A DNA stretch of 64,000 nt from Anabaena sp. PCC 7108 (GTDB lineage: Bacteria; Cyanobacteriota; Cyanobacteriia; Cyanobacteriales; Nostocaceae), in the NCBI RefSeq assembly GCF_000332135.1, contig NZ_KB235896.1, positions 5,227,356-5,291,355 of the forward strand, in the 5' to 3' direction. The notes below the pieces were generated by a model. It worked only from the letters and a program-made list of their open reading frames with translations, made no database searches and was not told the origin of the DNA. Made by a program: the position numbers and the translations under genes. Shown one piece after another: positions 53,032 through 61,899 of this stretch. Position 1 is the first letter of the stretch. Each line of letters begins with the position of its first letter.

Positions 53032-55710
53032 TCAAATATTCGTCTGCTGTCGTTGATAAAGTGACCAGTACAAACCCTTTTGTTTTAATAACTCTGCGTG
53101 TGTACCCCTTTCCGCAATTATGCCCTTTTCCATGACTAATATTAAATCAGCACGTTTTAATGGTGCGAAACGGTGAGCAATTAAAAACACGGTGCGGTTA
53201 GCAGAAACTTTTTGCAGGTTTTGTAATACTTGCTGTTCGGTTTCACTATCTAAAGCGCTGGTAGCTTCATCTAAAATCAAAATTGGTGCAGTAGAAAGAA
53301 ACAATCTTGCTAAAGCTATTCGTTGTCTTTGTCCACCAGATAAAGCTGTACCTCTTTCACCAACATTGTTTTCGTAACCGTAGGGTAATTGACTGATAAA
53401 ATCATGGGCTACGGCTAATCTGGCAGCTTCTACAACTTGTTCGGCGGTAATATCTGGATTTCCTAAAGAGATGTTTTCCAAGATAGAACCATTAAATAAA
53501 AAGTCTTCTTGGAGAACTACGCTGATTTGTTGTCGTAAAGATGCCAAATCCGCACTTTTGATATCAAACCCATCAATAAGAATCCGTCCTGATTCAATTT
53601 GATAAAGGCGTTGTAAAATTTTAGAAAGGGTACTTTTTCCAGAACCACTACGTCCAACAATTCCTACAAATTGCCCAGGTTCGACATTAAAAGAAATTCC
53701 TTTTAATACAGGTTCAGTGTTGGGATTATAGCGGAAAAATACTTGTTCAAAATTAACTTCACCTTTAAGCGGTGGCAATACTAAACCTGTTCCTGCTTCC
53801 GTTTCTGGTGCGGCGTTGAGAATATCCCCAATGCGGTCTACAGATAGTAGCACTTGTTGGAGATTTTGCCACAATTGCACCAAGCGTAATAGCGGTCCTG
53901 TGACCCTCCCCGATAACATTTGAAAGGCGATTAATTGACCAACTGTGAGTTGATGATCAATTACTAATTTTGCCCCAAACCAAAGTATCAGCAATGTAGA
54001 AAAATTAGTGAGAAAATCACCTATATTACTGCTAATATTAGATGTTGTAGAAGCTTTAAAACTGGTGCGAATAAAGCGAGCAAATAAGCCTTCCCAGCGT
54101 TCTCTAGCTACTGGTTCTGCGGCGTGGGCTTTAACTGAATGTATACCCGTGACTGTCTCTACTAAAAATGATTGACTGTCCGCACTACGGTTGAAAGTTT
54201 CATTTAACCAATTCCGCAAAATTGGTGTCGCAACAATTGTCAAAGTTGCAAATAAGGGTAATACGGCCAAAGCTACAAAGGTGAGGGGAATGTTGTAATA
54301 AAACATCAATCCCAAGTACACCACTGCAAAGATGCTATCGAGAATAACTGTTAAAGCTGTACCTGTCAGAAATTGGCGAATTTGTTCTAATTCCTGAACT
54401 CTAGCGATTGTATCTCCCACTCTCCTCGACTCAAAATAAGCCAAGGGTAAACGCATCAAATGGCGAAAAAGTTGAGCCGATAAACTCAAATCTAAACGTC
54501 GTGCTGTGTGGGTAAAGATGAATAGCCGCAGCATACCCAGGATAGATTCAAATATAGCAACCAATAAAAGTGCGATCGCCATTACGTCGAGAGTTGCTAA
54601 ACTCTCCTGTACCATGACTTTGTCAATGATGACTTGGGTAATTAACGGTGTCGTTAACCCCAACAATTGCAAAGTAAAGGAAGCCAGCAATACTTCACCT
54701 AACAAAACTCGATATTTCCAAACTGCGGGAGTGAACCAAGAAAGGTTAAATTTTTCCTGTTTAGAAACCAGTTCTGCTTGCCATAATTTACCATCCCAGC
54801 AAGATTCTACTACTGATTCGGTTAAATATTCACATTCAAAATTGAGAGGATTGGCAATAATTAAACAATTACCTTTCATCCCATAAGCTACAACCCAACT
54901 ACTGATAGATTCAGATTTCCACAGCAGCAAAGCAGGAAATGATAACTGTCGTAATTCACCCCAACTTACCTGCACGCGACGCAAAACTAACCCTACTTTT
55001 TCGGCTGCTTCTATCAGATTTTTAGGGCGTTGTCCTCGCAGTTGACGTTGTACCCATTCCAGTTGTACAGCATTATTTAAATATTGCGCCACCATTGTTA
55101 AACAAGCCGCACCAGTGTTCCCACTTGCGACAAAAGGATAAGAAGGTGAGAGGTGAGAGGTGAGAGGTGACAGTGAAAAAGGTGAAGAAGAATTTTCTCC
55201 TCTTTCCATCTTTCCCCTGTCATCTATTACCTGTTCCTTGTTATCTTTTCTGTCACCTTTTATATCACCTGTCAAATTCCAAAATTCATCTATTTGGGGA
55301 TTGGAAAACTTTGCCCATAGTGCTGAATTCCAACACACAATTACTACTTCCTTACTAGCAGCTATAGCTTTACAATCAGTAAATAACTTTTGACAATCAC
55401 CAAACCAATCTCCTTTTTGTAAAGTTGCTAAAGGTTTGCTTACGTCTTCAGTTCGTAAACGAACTTTACCAGTAACGATAAAAAACTGATATTCGCTGGC
55501 TTCCTTTGACCAAATTTTTTCCCCAAGTTTATATTCACGGATTTCCGAATTACTTTTTAATTCGGTTTTTTGTACATCTGTAAGCCAGGATAGTGGTGGT
55601 TGATTCCAAGGTAACAAATCTAGCACATTCGCTTGTAAATAGTTATTATCCAGAATTTTTAGCTCACTTGTAATTTGACTGTCAGTTTTTGAATTTTCGA
55701 CCCTAGCCAT
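53032..55710 (-). CDS. Peptide-type ABC exporter: cyclic-nucleotide-binding, inactive C39-like, membrane and ATPase domains
   Basis: The 892-residue protein has four parts. A cyclic-nucleotide-binding-like domain covers about 45-145 (GEKIWSKEASEYQFFIVTGKV). A C39-like domain covers about 195-310: the catalytic Cys is replaced in SGNTGAACLTMVAQYL (Thr where DCG is expected), so it is HlyB-like and non-cleaving. The six-span membrane domain is about 325-610. The ATPase (about 660-892) has VGRSGSGKST, LSGGQRQRIALAR and ILDEATSALD. The linker before the C39-like part (SPFSLSPLTSHLSPSY) is encoded by a heptamer repeat. It overlaps the upstream parvulin gene by 52 bp. Such pairs export bacteriocin-like peptides or proteins; no HlyD partner is adjacent. 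Confidence 0.9.
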   Translation of the reverse strand: MARVENSKTDSQITSELKILDNNYLQANVLDLLPWNQPPLSWLTDVQKTELKSNSEIREYKLGEKIWSKEASEYQFFIVTGKVRLRTEDVSKPLATLQKGDWFGDCQKLFTDCKAIAASKEVVIVCWNSALWAKFSNPQIDEFWNLTGDIKGDRKDNKEQVIDDRGKMERGENSSSPFSLSPLTSHLSPSYPFVASGNTGAACLTMVAQYLNNAVQLEWVQRQLRGQRPKNLIEAAEKVGLVLRRVQVSWGELRQLSFPALLLWKSESISSWVVAYGMKGNCLIIANPLNFECEYLTESVVESCWDGKLWQAELVSKQEKFNLSWFTPAVWKYRVLLGEVLLASFTLQLLGLTTPLITQVIIDKVMVQESLATLDVMAIALLLVAIFESILGMLRLFIFTHTARRLDLSLSAQLFRHLMRLPLAYFESRRVGDTIARVQELEQIRQFLTGTALTVILDSIFAVVYLGLMFYYNIPLTFVALAVLPLFATLTIVATPILRNWLNETFNRSADSQSFLVETVTGIHSVKAHAAEPVARERWEGLFARFIRTSFKASTTSNISSNIGDFLTNFSTLLILWFGAKLVIDHQLTVGQLIAFQMLSGRVTGPLLRLVQLWQNLQQVLLSVDRIGDILNAAPETEAGTGLVLPPLKGEVNFEQVFFRYNPNTEPVLKGISFNVEPGQFVGIVGRSGSGKSTLSKILQRLYQIESGRILIDGFDIKSADLASLRQQISVVLQEDFLFNGSILENISLGNPDITAEQVVEAARLAVAHDFISQLPYGYENNVGERGTALSGGQRQRIALARLFLSTAPILILDEATSALDSETEQQVLQNLQKVSANRTVFLIAHRFAPLKRADLILVMEKGIIAERGTHAELLKQKGLYWSLYQRQQTNI
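55143..55172 (-). repeat. Heptamer repeat inside the ABC exporter linker
   Basis: Tandem GTGAGAG copies (about three to four, plus-strand form) lie in frame and encode the Ser/Leu/Pro-rich linker between the cyclic-nucleotide and C39-like domains. Confidence 0.75.
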
Positions 55711-56417
55711 TGATCAAATAACTCATTTTCTAGTGATTTTTTTAGTTGAGTATCTTCTAAAGATGCTGGCAGAAATTGTTCTACTCGAAATAAACTGTAA
55801 CGCCCTTCTAGTTCTATTACTCCTGTGATTTGTCCAGGATTTACAGCATCTATTTCCGCCCTCACTACATCGGGTAAACTCCCTCGACTAATTGGTCCCA
55901 TCATGCCATTAAAAATGCGTTCATCTGCCAATGAATACTCTTTTGCTAATTGTTCAAAACTACTGCCTTCTTCAATTTGAGTTTTAATTTCTTCTGCAAG
56001 TTCTCGGTTATCAACCATAATTCGAGAAAGAACCACACGATCTAAATAAATTTTGTGGTTAATAAAGTGTTCTGGTAGTTTTTCTTCTGCAACTACGGCT
56101 TTTAATTTTTCTAATTTGAAGCTAAAAGTAACTGATTCATGAAATGTAGTGTAGTCACTACCATTGTTTATTAACCATTCTTGGAATTTTTGAGGATCAG
56201 TTAATTGGTTTTTCAGTCGAAAATCAATAATTGTTTGTTCAATTAAGGATGGACTGATATCAATATCTGTTCGTGTCTGTAGTTCTTGTTCTATGACATA
56301 TTGACGAATTACATCACTAATAAACTGATTCAGCTTACCAGAGACTTGTAAATACTTGATCACTTGAGAAAGGTCGATCTGCTCGTTGTTGACAGTAAAA
56401 AATGATGAAGATGTCAT
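55659..56417 (-). CDS. Parvulin-type peptidylprolyl isomerase (SurA/PpiC-like)
   Basis: The 252-residue protein has an N-terminal SurA-like helical part (about 10-110, with ISDVIRQYVIEQELQTR) and a parvulin domain (about 120-220, with ILVDNRELAEEI-like VLSRIMVDNRELAEEI, SFEQLAKEYSLA, GPISRGSLPD). No signal peptide is evident. Genes of this kind sit directly before C39-type ABC exporter genes in many cyanobacteria, as here, and may hold the export substrate unfolded. Its stop lies 52 bp inside the exporter gene, so the two are translationally linked. Confidence 0.88.
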   Translation of the reverse strand: MTSSSFFTVNNEQIDLSQVIKYLQVSGKLNQFISDVIRQYVIEQELQTRTDIDISPSLIEQTIIDFRLKNQLTDPQKFQEWLINNGSDYTTFHESVTFSFKLEKLKAVVAEEKLPEHFINHKIYLDRVVLSRIMVDNRELAEEIKTQIEEGSSFEQLAKEYSLADERIFNGMMGPISRGSLPDVVRAEIDAVNPGQITGVIELEGRYSLFRVEQFLPASLEDTQLKKSLENELFDQWLGSKIQKLTVKLQVS

Positions 56418-56632
56418 GAAATAAATATGAAGAAACCACTAGTAAATCTATACAACTTTTCTATTGAATAATAGATAAAACAGTAGAAAATTACGGTTCA
56501 TAATGATAAAGATTCTATGAATTAGATATGTGAAAAATAAATAATTATAAAATTAACCTAACTTACTGAAAATTAGCTAAACAGCAAAAGTAATTATTGA
56601 CATAATATTTAGTATGTTTTGAGGCAGTAAAT

Positions 56633-56657
56633 ATAAAAAAAACAGCAAATATGCTGT
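56633..56657 (-). terminator. Terminator of the DUF92 gene
   Basis: On the minus strand ACAGCA (56657-56652), loop TATT, TGCTGT (56647-56642) and a run of eight T. It lies about 50 nt after the DUF92 stop. Confidence 0.85.
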
Positions 56658-56669
56658 CAGGGTTTAAGG

Positions 56670-56702
56670 AATTTTTGGTAAATTTTTGGTAAATTTTTGG
56701 TA
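56670..56702. repeat. 11-bp direct repeat (AATTTTTGGTA)x3
   Basis: Three perfect tandem 11-mers lie immediately after the DUF92 stop and before its terminator. One unit per DNA turn would place the copies on one face of the helix; whether they bind a protein is unknown. Confidence 0.85.
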
Positions 56703-56707
56703 AATAT

Positions 56708-57466
56708 TTAAACAAATATACTTTTCCAGAGTAAGGACAGGCTGATAGCAGAAACCGCACCAATAAATGTGTTGATGATATTTACGACTTCATTAGTAAG
56801 CCAGGTATATTTAGATTGCAATGTTGCACCAATGACACTTTCTAAATTTGTAGCGATAAATGCTGCTAATACACACCAAAAAATTCCGAAGATATCAATT
56901 AAATTAACACCCCAAGCCACAAGTGCGATCGCTACTGAACCAACAATACCCGCTAAAGTCCCTTCTAAGCTAACTGCTCCTTCTGTACCTCTAGCTACAG
57001 GTTGCAGCGTCGTAATCAAAAAGGTACTTTTACCATAAGCTTTACCCACTTCACTCGCTGTCGTGTCCGATAACTTTGTGCTAAAGCTCGCTACATAGCC
57101 CAAACATAGCAAAAACTTTAAATCAGGTACAAGCAACACTCCCACGGCACACAAAGCCGCAATTAACGCCGAACCCCAAACATTTTCTGGTCCCCTAGCA
57201 CCAGAACGCTTTTCTGCAATTCCGGCCGCTTCCTTTTGCGCCATGCCAATGCGCGTCACTCCTGAACCGACGATAAAATAAAATATTACGACTAAATATC
57301 CTTGCCAACCTAATGTACCCCAAATGATAATTCCCAGTAACCAAGCATGGAAAATACCGGCAGGAGTGAGTAACTTTTTGGGAATAATCGCCACTATACC
57401 CAACAAAATCGCATTTAAACCTACACCAATTAACCAGGGATTTACAGATTCAAGTAAATTTAACAT
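56708..57466 (-). CDS. DUF92 family membrane protein, VTE6-like (phytyl-phosphate kinase homologue)
   Basis: The 252-residue polytopic protein is counted from ATG 57466 (MLNLLESVNPWLIGVGLNA); the frame is open 44 codons further but without protein-like sequence. Family motifs are KLLTPAGIFHAWLLGIIIWG, KRSGARGPENVWGSALIAA, TKLSDTTASEVGKAYGK and TEGAVSLEGTLAGIVGS. The plant member VTE6 phosphorylates phytyl phosphate to phytyl diphosphate, salvaging chlorophyll phytol for tocopherol and phylloquinone. The same role is likely here but not shown. It lies 207 bp downstream of the COQ4-family gene on the same strand. Confidence 0.85.
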   Translation of the reverse strand: MLNLLESVNPWLIGVGLNAILLGIVAIIPKKLLTPAGIFHAWLLGIIIWGTLGWQGYLVVIFYFIVGSGVTRIGMAQKEAAGIAEKRSGARGPENVWGSALIAALCAVGVLLVPDLKFLLCLGYVASFSTKLSDTTASEVGKAYGKSTFLITTLQPVARGTEGAVSLEGTLAGIVGSVAIALVAWGVNLIDIFGIFWCVLAAFIATNLESVIGATLQSKYTWLTNEVVNIINTFIGAVSAISLSLLWKSIFV

Positions 57467-57673
57467 TGGTAATAAATTCTGAGTATTTTCAAGTTTTTGA
57501 TGGTAAAAAATTATTTTATACCCTTTTACCAGAGACTTATCGTAAGTTAACCATTGGGATTTTTTAATTCTAGTGCAGCGGCCATTTTTTCTTCCCAAAC
57601 TCTATCCAGCTGAACTTCAATGCTGTAGCATGACTCCATAAAGTGCGATCGCTACGCTACTACCTAAATAATT

Positions 57674-58300
57674 TTAGTCGAATCCTATTGTGGGAATTTC
57701 TGGTAACTTGAACCGTTGTCTAATCTTGTTAATCGGTTCTTCCCAATATTCTTCCCAGCGATAACCCAACAGGAAATCAGCTTGACTCGCCATTTCTTGA
57801 CCTTTTTGGATGTTGGCAAAAATTGCTTTGATTTGTTGAGGCGCAAGGATAGGATATAAAAATCTAGCTAACCATAAACTAATTTTGAGTGATTTGCTGT
57901 AGTTTTGCTCGGCAGCAAAGGCCAGAACGCCAATTTCTCCGGCATAGGTAGTGTCAAAGCCAAGCAACACATGAAAAATATCATGGGTGACGACATACCG
58001 CAGACTAAAAACATTGCGTCTAGCTATGTCATCTATCTCAGGACTAATATCTAGAGGCTTCAGGGAATTTGCCTTCATGTGAGCAGCATATTCTCGTCCA
58101 AAAGTGCCATGAGGATATTGACTCAATAAATCTAAGTCGATACGCGGATAATATCCTACAACCTGTTGTAGTTTAGCGGCTACTACCGGATCGACTTTTG
58201 CACCCAAAACCTCGGCTTTGAGAATAGCAAAATCTCCAATTTTATGGGAATTTTTAGCAAATTGAATGGCTTTATAGATAGTTTTAAGTTTAAACAACAT
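57674..58300 (-). CDS. COQ4 family protein
   Basis: The 208-residue protein has the COQ4 metal-binding motif HDxxH followed by Glu: THDIFHVLLGFDTTYAGEIGVLAF (split here as THDIFHVLLG and YAGEIGVLAF). It also has YPHGTFGREYAAHMKANSL and YRWEEYWEEPINKIRQ. COQ4 acts in ubiquinone ring modification in eukaryotes and some bacteria. Cyanobacteria make plastoquinone rather than ubiquinone, so the substrate must differ. The neighbouring DUF92 gene points to prenylquinone or phytol metabolism; this is inference. Confidence 0.85.
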   Translation of the reverse strand: MLFKLKTIYKAIQFAKNSHKIGDFAILKAEVLGAKVDPVVAAKLQQVVGYYPRIDLDLLSQYPHGTFGREYAAHMKANSLKPLDISPEIDDIARRNVFSLRYVVTHDIFHVLLGFDTTYAGEIGVLAFAAEQNYSKSLKISLWLARFLYPILAPQQIKAIFANIQKGQEMASQADFLLGYRWEEYWEEPINKIRQRFKLPEIPTIGFD

Positions 58301-58460
58301 AATTCTAAGTAATGAGTACTGAGTTATGAATTTTTAGAAATGTCTTCAACTCCTCTGTTCTGACTTCTGACTCGCTACTCAACTCTCATCAACATCCTAA
58401 CTGCTGGACTACTGTAAACAACCGTTACACTTCATTGCAAATTTACAATCTAGACGTAAC

Positions 58461-58484
58461 AACATGATAACTTTTGATCATGTT
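58461..58484. promoter_or_regulatory. Perfect palindrome AACATGAT-N8-ATCATGTT
   Basis: Two 8-bp arms (58461-58468, 58477-58484) with an 8-bp spacer form a perfect dyad, 35 bp before the GTG of the 68-residue gene. The spacing suits a dimeric regulator acting on that gene. A hairpin role is less likely because there is no T tract. Confidence 0.5.
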
Positions 58485-58519
58485 ATGAATTTGTACAAAA
58501 TTTATCAAAGGAGAATACA

Positions 58520-58726
58520 GTGGCAATGGAATCAAATTTATTAACGGGCGCATCTGTAGACAACCAAGATTTCAGTGAATATGTTGCTCATCTACAGTTG
58601 CACATGACTCTCCAGGCTCGCAACTTGGTTCCAAACCTCCAACAGACAGTAGAAGATAGTCGCCAACAATTACTTCATCAAACCCAAGCCAACTTTGAAA
58701 AGCTGGTTTCTCGGCAAGGTTTATAG
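58520..58726 (+). CDS. Small helical protein, unknown function
   Basis: The 68-residue product starts at GTG 58520, 7 nt after AAAGGAG (in-frame ATG at 58526 is the alternative). The sequence is amphipathic and helical: FSEYVAHLQLHMTLQARNLV and LQQTVEDSRQQLLHQTQANF. There is no Gly-Gly leader, so it does not look like a substrate of the nearby peptide exporter. The strong ribosome binding site and the upstream palindrome support that it is real. Confidence 0.6.
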   Translation: MAMESNLLTGASVDNQDFSEYVAHLQLHMTLQARNLVPNLQQTVEDSRQQLLHQTQANFEKLVSRQGL

Positions 58727-58771
58727 AAACAGTAAAAATTATACAGAATTTTAACCAGAATTACCATAAAA

Positions 58772-58828
58772 TAAAAGCAGATGTTGTGATTTCCAGACCA
58801 AAGGTATATTCACGATCTCTGCTTTTTA
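58772..58828 (+). terminator. Possible terminator of the 68-residue gene
   Basis: ATAAAAGCAGA pairs with TCTGCTTTTTAT around a ~34-nt loop, and a second T-rich run follows. The long loop makes it less certain. Confidence 0.4.
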
Positions 58829-58961
58829 TGCTTTTTTTAAGTATTAAGTTAAGAAAATCACTCTTTTGGAGCAATAGCTAGGAGCGGAAAGCCGTTAAGA
58901 TTATTGCAGCATCACCTCACCAATCGCAATTAGTAAAGGCTAAATGGCGGCTTGAATCAAA

Positions 58962-60194
58962 ATGAATTCACTACTTCCTCGAAACCTCAGCATTGTCATT
59001 CGACCAGTCCAATACCGGGATCTGGATGGCATTGAGCGCCTAACTCAAGATTCATTCGCAGCCCACTCTCCCAAAGGAGCATTTTTTACCATGCAATGGC
59101 TGCGCCACTGGTTTGGGTTACTCAAGTTTTTGAGTTGGTTTCCCAACCCTTTCCAGTACCGCTTCTGTGGCTATGTGGCAGAACAAGGACGGATGCTTTT
59201 GGGGATGATTCAAGTCTCACCGTTTAACCGTACCCGCAGCACTTGGCGAATTGACAGGGTAATGTTAGACCGTGCTGTTGATAAGCAAGGTGTCGGCTCT
59301 CAACTGTTGCGTCATTGCTTTGAGTCAATTTTAGAAGCTCGAACCTGGCTATTGGAAGTTAATGTTAATGATCTAGAAGCTCTAGCGCTCTATCGGCAAA
59401 ATGGATTTCAGCGACTAGCGGAAATGACATACTGGGAAATTAGCGCCGAGTTGTTGGTTGAATTAGCACAAGCTGAACCAGACCTACCGAACCTATTGCC
59501 AGTAAGTAATGCTGATGCCCCATTGCTATATCAATTAGATACAGCATCAATGCCTCCTTTAGTTCGTCAGGTGTTTGACCGCCACACCCATGACTTCAAA
59601 ACCAGTTTATTCGGCGTTCTCTCAGATGCTGTCAAACAGTGGCTGACTAAAACTGAAGTTGTTAGTGGCTATGTATTTGAACCCCAGCGTAAAGCCGCCA
59701 TTGGTCATTTTCAGGTACAACTTGACCGGAAAGGGGAAAACCCCCATGTGGCAACTCTGACAGTTCACCCAGCATATACTTGGTTATATCCAGAATTGTT
59801 GTCTCAACTAGCTCGCATTGCCCAAGATTTTCCTCAACAAGGTATGCAACTGGCTTCCTCAGATTATCAGCCAGAGCGGGAGGAATATTTGGAGCGCATT
59901 GGGGCTAAACGCATAGAACATACCCTGATTATGTCGCGCTCAGTTTGGCATAAACTGCGGGAATCAAAATTTGTCTCCTTGGAAGGTATTCAATGGCCAG
60001 AAGTGCTACAAGGACTGCAACCAGCACGCAAACCCATACCAGGAGGGATGTCATGGATACCAAAACATCCACAGCCTAAGTCAGACAGACCTGTACCGAC
60101 AAAGTCAGAAATTGTTTCTTTTGGTAGCCACAACTTGAATATGGATGCATCTAGCCAATCTGAGCCAACAGATGCCCAGCAGGAGATAAATTAG
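58962..60194 (+). CDS. GNAT-family N-acetyltransferase
   Basis: The 410-residue protein has a GNAT domain (about 10-155) with IVIRPVQYRDLDGIERLTQ, acetyl-CoA loop AVDKQGVGSQLLRH, and LEVNVNDLEALALYRQNGF. A second, degenerate acyltransferase-like half follows (about 180-330), and the tail is low-complexity. Such long forms are conserved in cyanobacteria next to ruvX, as here, where the gap is 1 bp and the genes are surely co-transcribed. The acetyl acceptor is unknown. Confidence 0.88.
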   Translation: MNSLLPRNLSIVIRPVQYRDLDGIERLTQDSFAAHSPKGAFFTMQWLRHWFGLLKFLSWFPNPFQYRFCGYVAEQGRMLLGMIQVSPFNRTRSTWRIDRVMLDRAVDKQGVGSQLLRHCFESILEARTWLLEVNVNDLEALALYRQNGFQRLAEMTYWEISAELLVELAQAEPDLPNLLPVSNADAPLLYQLDTASMPPLVRQVFDRHTHDFKTSLFGVLSDAVKQWLTKTEVVSGYVFEPQRKAAIGHFQVQLDRKGENPHVATLTVHPAYTWLYPELLSQLARIAQDFPQQGMQLASSDYQPEREEYLERIGAKRIEHTLIMSRSVWHKLRESKFVSLEGIQWPEVLQGLQPARKPIPGGMSWIPKHPQPKSDRPVPTKSEIVSFGSHNLNMDASSQSEPTDAQQEIN

Positions 60195-60195
60195 C

Positions 60196-60672
60196 GTGAT
60201 ATTTCAGCAGCAATCAAAGTCTTTGATCTCAGCTTTGGGGGTGGATGTCGGTAGCAAGCGCATTGGTCTGGCTGGTTGTGATGGTACTGGTTTAATTGCC
60301 ACAGGTATCACTACCATTGAGCGCAGATCCTTTAAAGAAGATGTAGAGCAAATACAACAAATAGTGAATGAGCGCCAAGTGCAAGTTCTGGTTGTTGGTC
60401 TACCATATTCAATGGATGGTTCTTTGGGTTTTCAGGCTCGCCATGTCCAAAAATTTGCCACTAGACTGGCTCAAGCGCTCAAATTGCCTGTGGAATATAT
60501 GGATGAGCGATTAACTTCTTATCAAGCAGAACAAATGCTGATTGCGGAAAATCGCTCACCATCGCGTCATAAGGCTCTAATTGATCGCAAAGCTGCTGCT
60601 TTGATTCTGCAACAATGGCTAGATAGCAGACGAAGTACCTCGAATAGATCAGTAGCATTTACTGAGGATTGA
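60196..60672 (+). CDS. ruvX: Putative pre-16S rRNA nuclease / Holliday junction resolvase-like protein RuvX (YqgF)
   Basis: The 158-residue RNase H-fold protein has the first catalytic Asp in LGVDVGSKRIGLAG, then VVGLPYSMDGSLG, YMDERLTSYQAEQ and the last acidic cluster near DRKAAALILQQWLD. The E. coli family member matures the 5' end of 16S rRNA. Start is GTG 60196, one base after the stop of the GNAT gene. AGGAGAT at 60181-60187 lies just inside that gene and fits as ribosome binding site. Confidence 0.93.
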   Translation: MIFQQQSKSLISALGVDVGSKRIGLAGCDGTGLIATGITTIERRSFKEDVEQIQQIVNERQVQVLVVGLPYSMDGSLGFQARHVQKFATRLAQALKLPVEYMDERLTSYQAEQMLIAENRSPSRHKALIDRKAAALILQQWLDSRRSTSNRSVAFTED

Positions 60673-60803
60673 TACCTTTTAACATGGTATTCTGAAAACT
60701 ATTACTCAACTGTATATCCAGCTTTTTGGTTGACATTGACTATCATCAGATATTTCAATGATTTCCATACTTGTGGGTATTGATAAATTTACATAATGTG
60801 GCT

Positions 60804-61376
60804 ATGTCTTCCTCTCAATTTTCTGACGAAAATGATCACGCTAACCTTGGTTCTATCACTTTGACAGATGACAGTGGGCGATCGCTTGAATGTTATGTTG
60901 AGCATTCGCTATCAGTAGATGGACAAGAATATGTTTTACTTCTGCCAGTGGACTCACCAATAGAAATCTTTGCATGGCAAGATGAAGGTGATGAAGAAGA
61001 AGCTATTTTGGTAGAAGATGATGCTACCATCAACAGAGTCTTTAGCACCGCTCAAGCCGTTCTATCTGAGCAGAATCTGGTTGTTAAAAATACTGCTTAT
61101 GCTTTGACGGTGGCGGGTGATTTACCACCAGTGGAAGAATCAGAACTCTTTACTTTAGAAATTGAAGATGACGAGGCAGATTTAGAACCTGAGCAACTCC
61201 AGTTACTCGCTAGTTTTTACCATGAAGATCAGGAATATGCAGTTTACACACCTCTCGATCCTCTGCTATTTTTTGCTCGGATAACCGATACGGGTAAGCC
61301 TGAATTGCTATCTCCTGAAGAGTTTCGGAAAGTTCAACCGTTATTGGAAGAGCATCTGTTTAATCAAGTTGAATAA
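60804..61376 (+). CDS. DUF3727 domain protein
   Basis: The 190-residue acidic protein is counted from ATG 60804 (MSSSQFSDENDHANLGSITL). An N-terminal DUF1292-like part (ITLTDDSGRSLECYVEH, YVLLLPVDSPIEIFAW) and a C-terminal half with LLASFYHEDQEYAVYTPLDPLLFFAR repeat the same strand pattern, the DUF3727 arrangement. It is conserved downstream of ruvX in cyanobacteria. Function is unknown. Confidence 0.85.
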   Translation: MSSSQFSDENDHANLGSITLTDDSGRSLECYVEHSLSVDGQEYVLLLPVDSPIEIFAWQDEGDEEEAILVEDDATINRVFSTAQAVLSEQNLVVKNTAYALTVAGDLPPVEESELFTLEIEDDEADLEPEQLQLLASFYHEDQEYAVYTPLDPLLFFARITDTGKPELLSPEEFRKVQPLLEEHLFNQVE

Positions 61377-61439
61377 TCCGAATTTAAAATTAAACACTAA
61401 TAGTTAGAAATAACATTTCTGAATTGTGAAGTTGAAATT

Positions 61440-61490
61440 TTTCCATTGCCAATCTGACTCGATTACGTTGATTGGCAGTGGAAATTTATT
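61440..61490 (+). terminator. Terminator after DUF3727
   Basis: TTTCCATTGCCAATC (61440-61454) pairs with GATTGGCAGTGGAAA (61470-61484), 14 of 15 pairs, followed by TTTATT. Confidence 0.7.
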
Positions 61491-61578
61491 AATCAAAAAA
61501 TCCCATGATTTAGAACTCGTAATTACAGAATAGAGTAACTTTATTTGTTAATAATGGAAACAGAAAAATAGTAATAAT

Positions 61579-61698
<120 letters not shown>

Positions 61699-61899
61699 AA
61701 AACCCTCTTGTAGTGGGAGTTTCATTATCAATTGATGTCCTAACCACCCTGTCCACGGCTATATGTTGCACTATTTCCAATTAGTTTATTAACCCACCTG
61801 GGAATCAATTTTCTAGCGGTTGTAGGTACTAGTGTAAGATGTCAGCTATGTTTATTTACGTTTTTCTACTTAATTACGAACTAAGAATTACGAATTATT

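Noticed and set aside
56563-56763. 66-codon minus-strand frame as bacteriocin precursor for the nearby exporter
   Set aside because: It overlaps the DUF92 3' end, its repeats and terminator, lacks a Gly-Gly leader, and has no ribosome binding site.
57679-57700. GTCGAATCC resembling a tRNA T-loop
   Set aside because: It lies in the 3' end of the COQ4-family gene, and no acceptor, D or anticodon arms can be folded around it.
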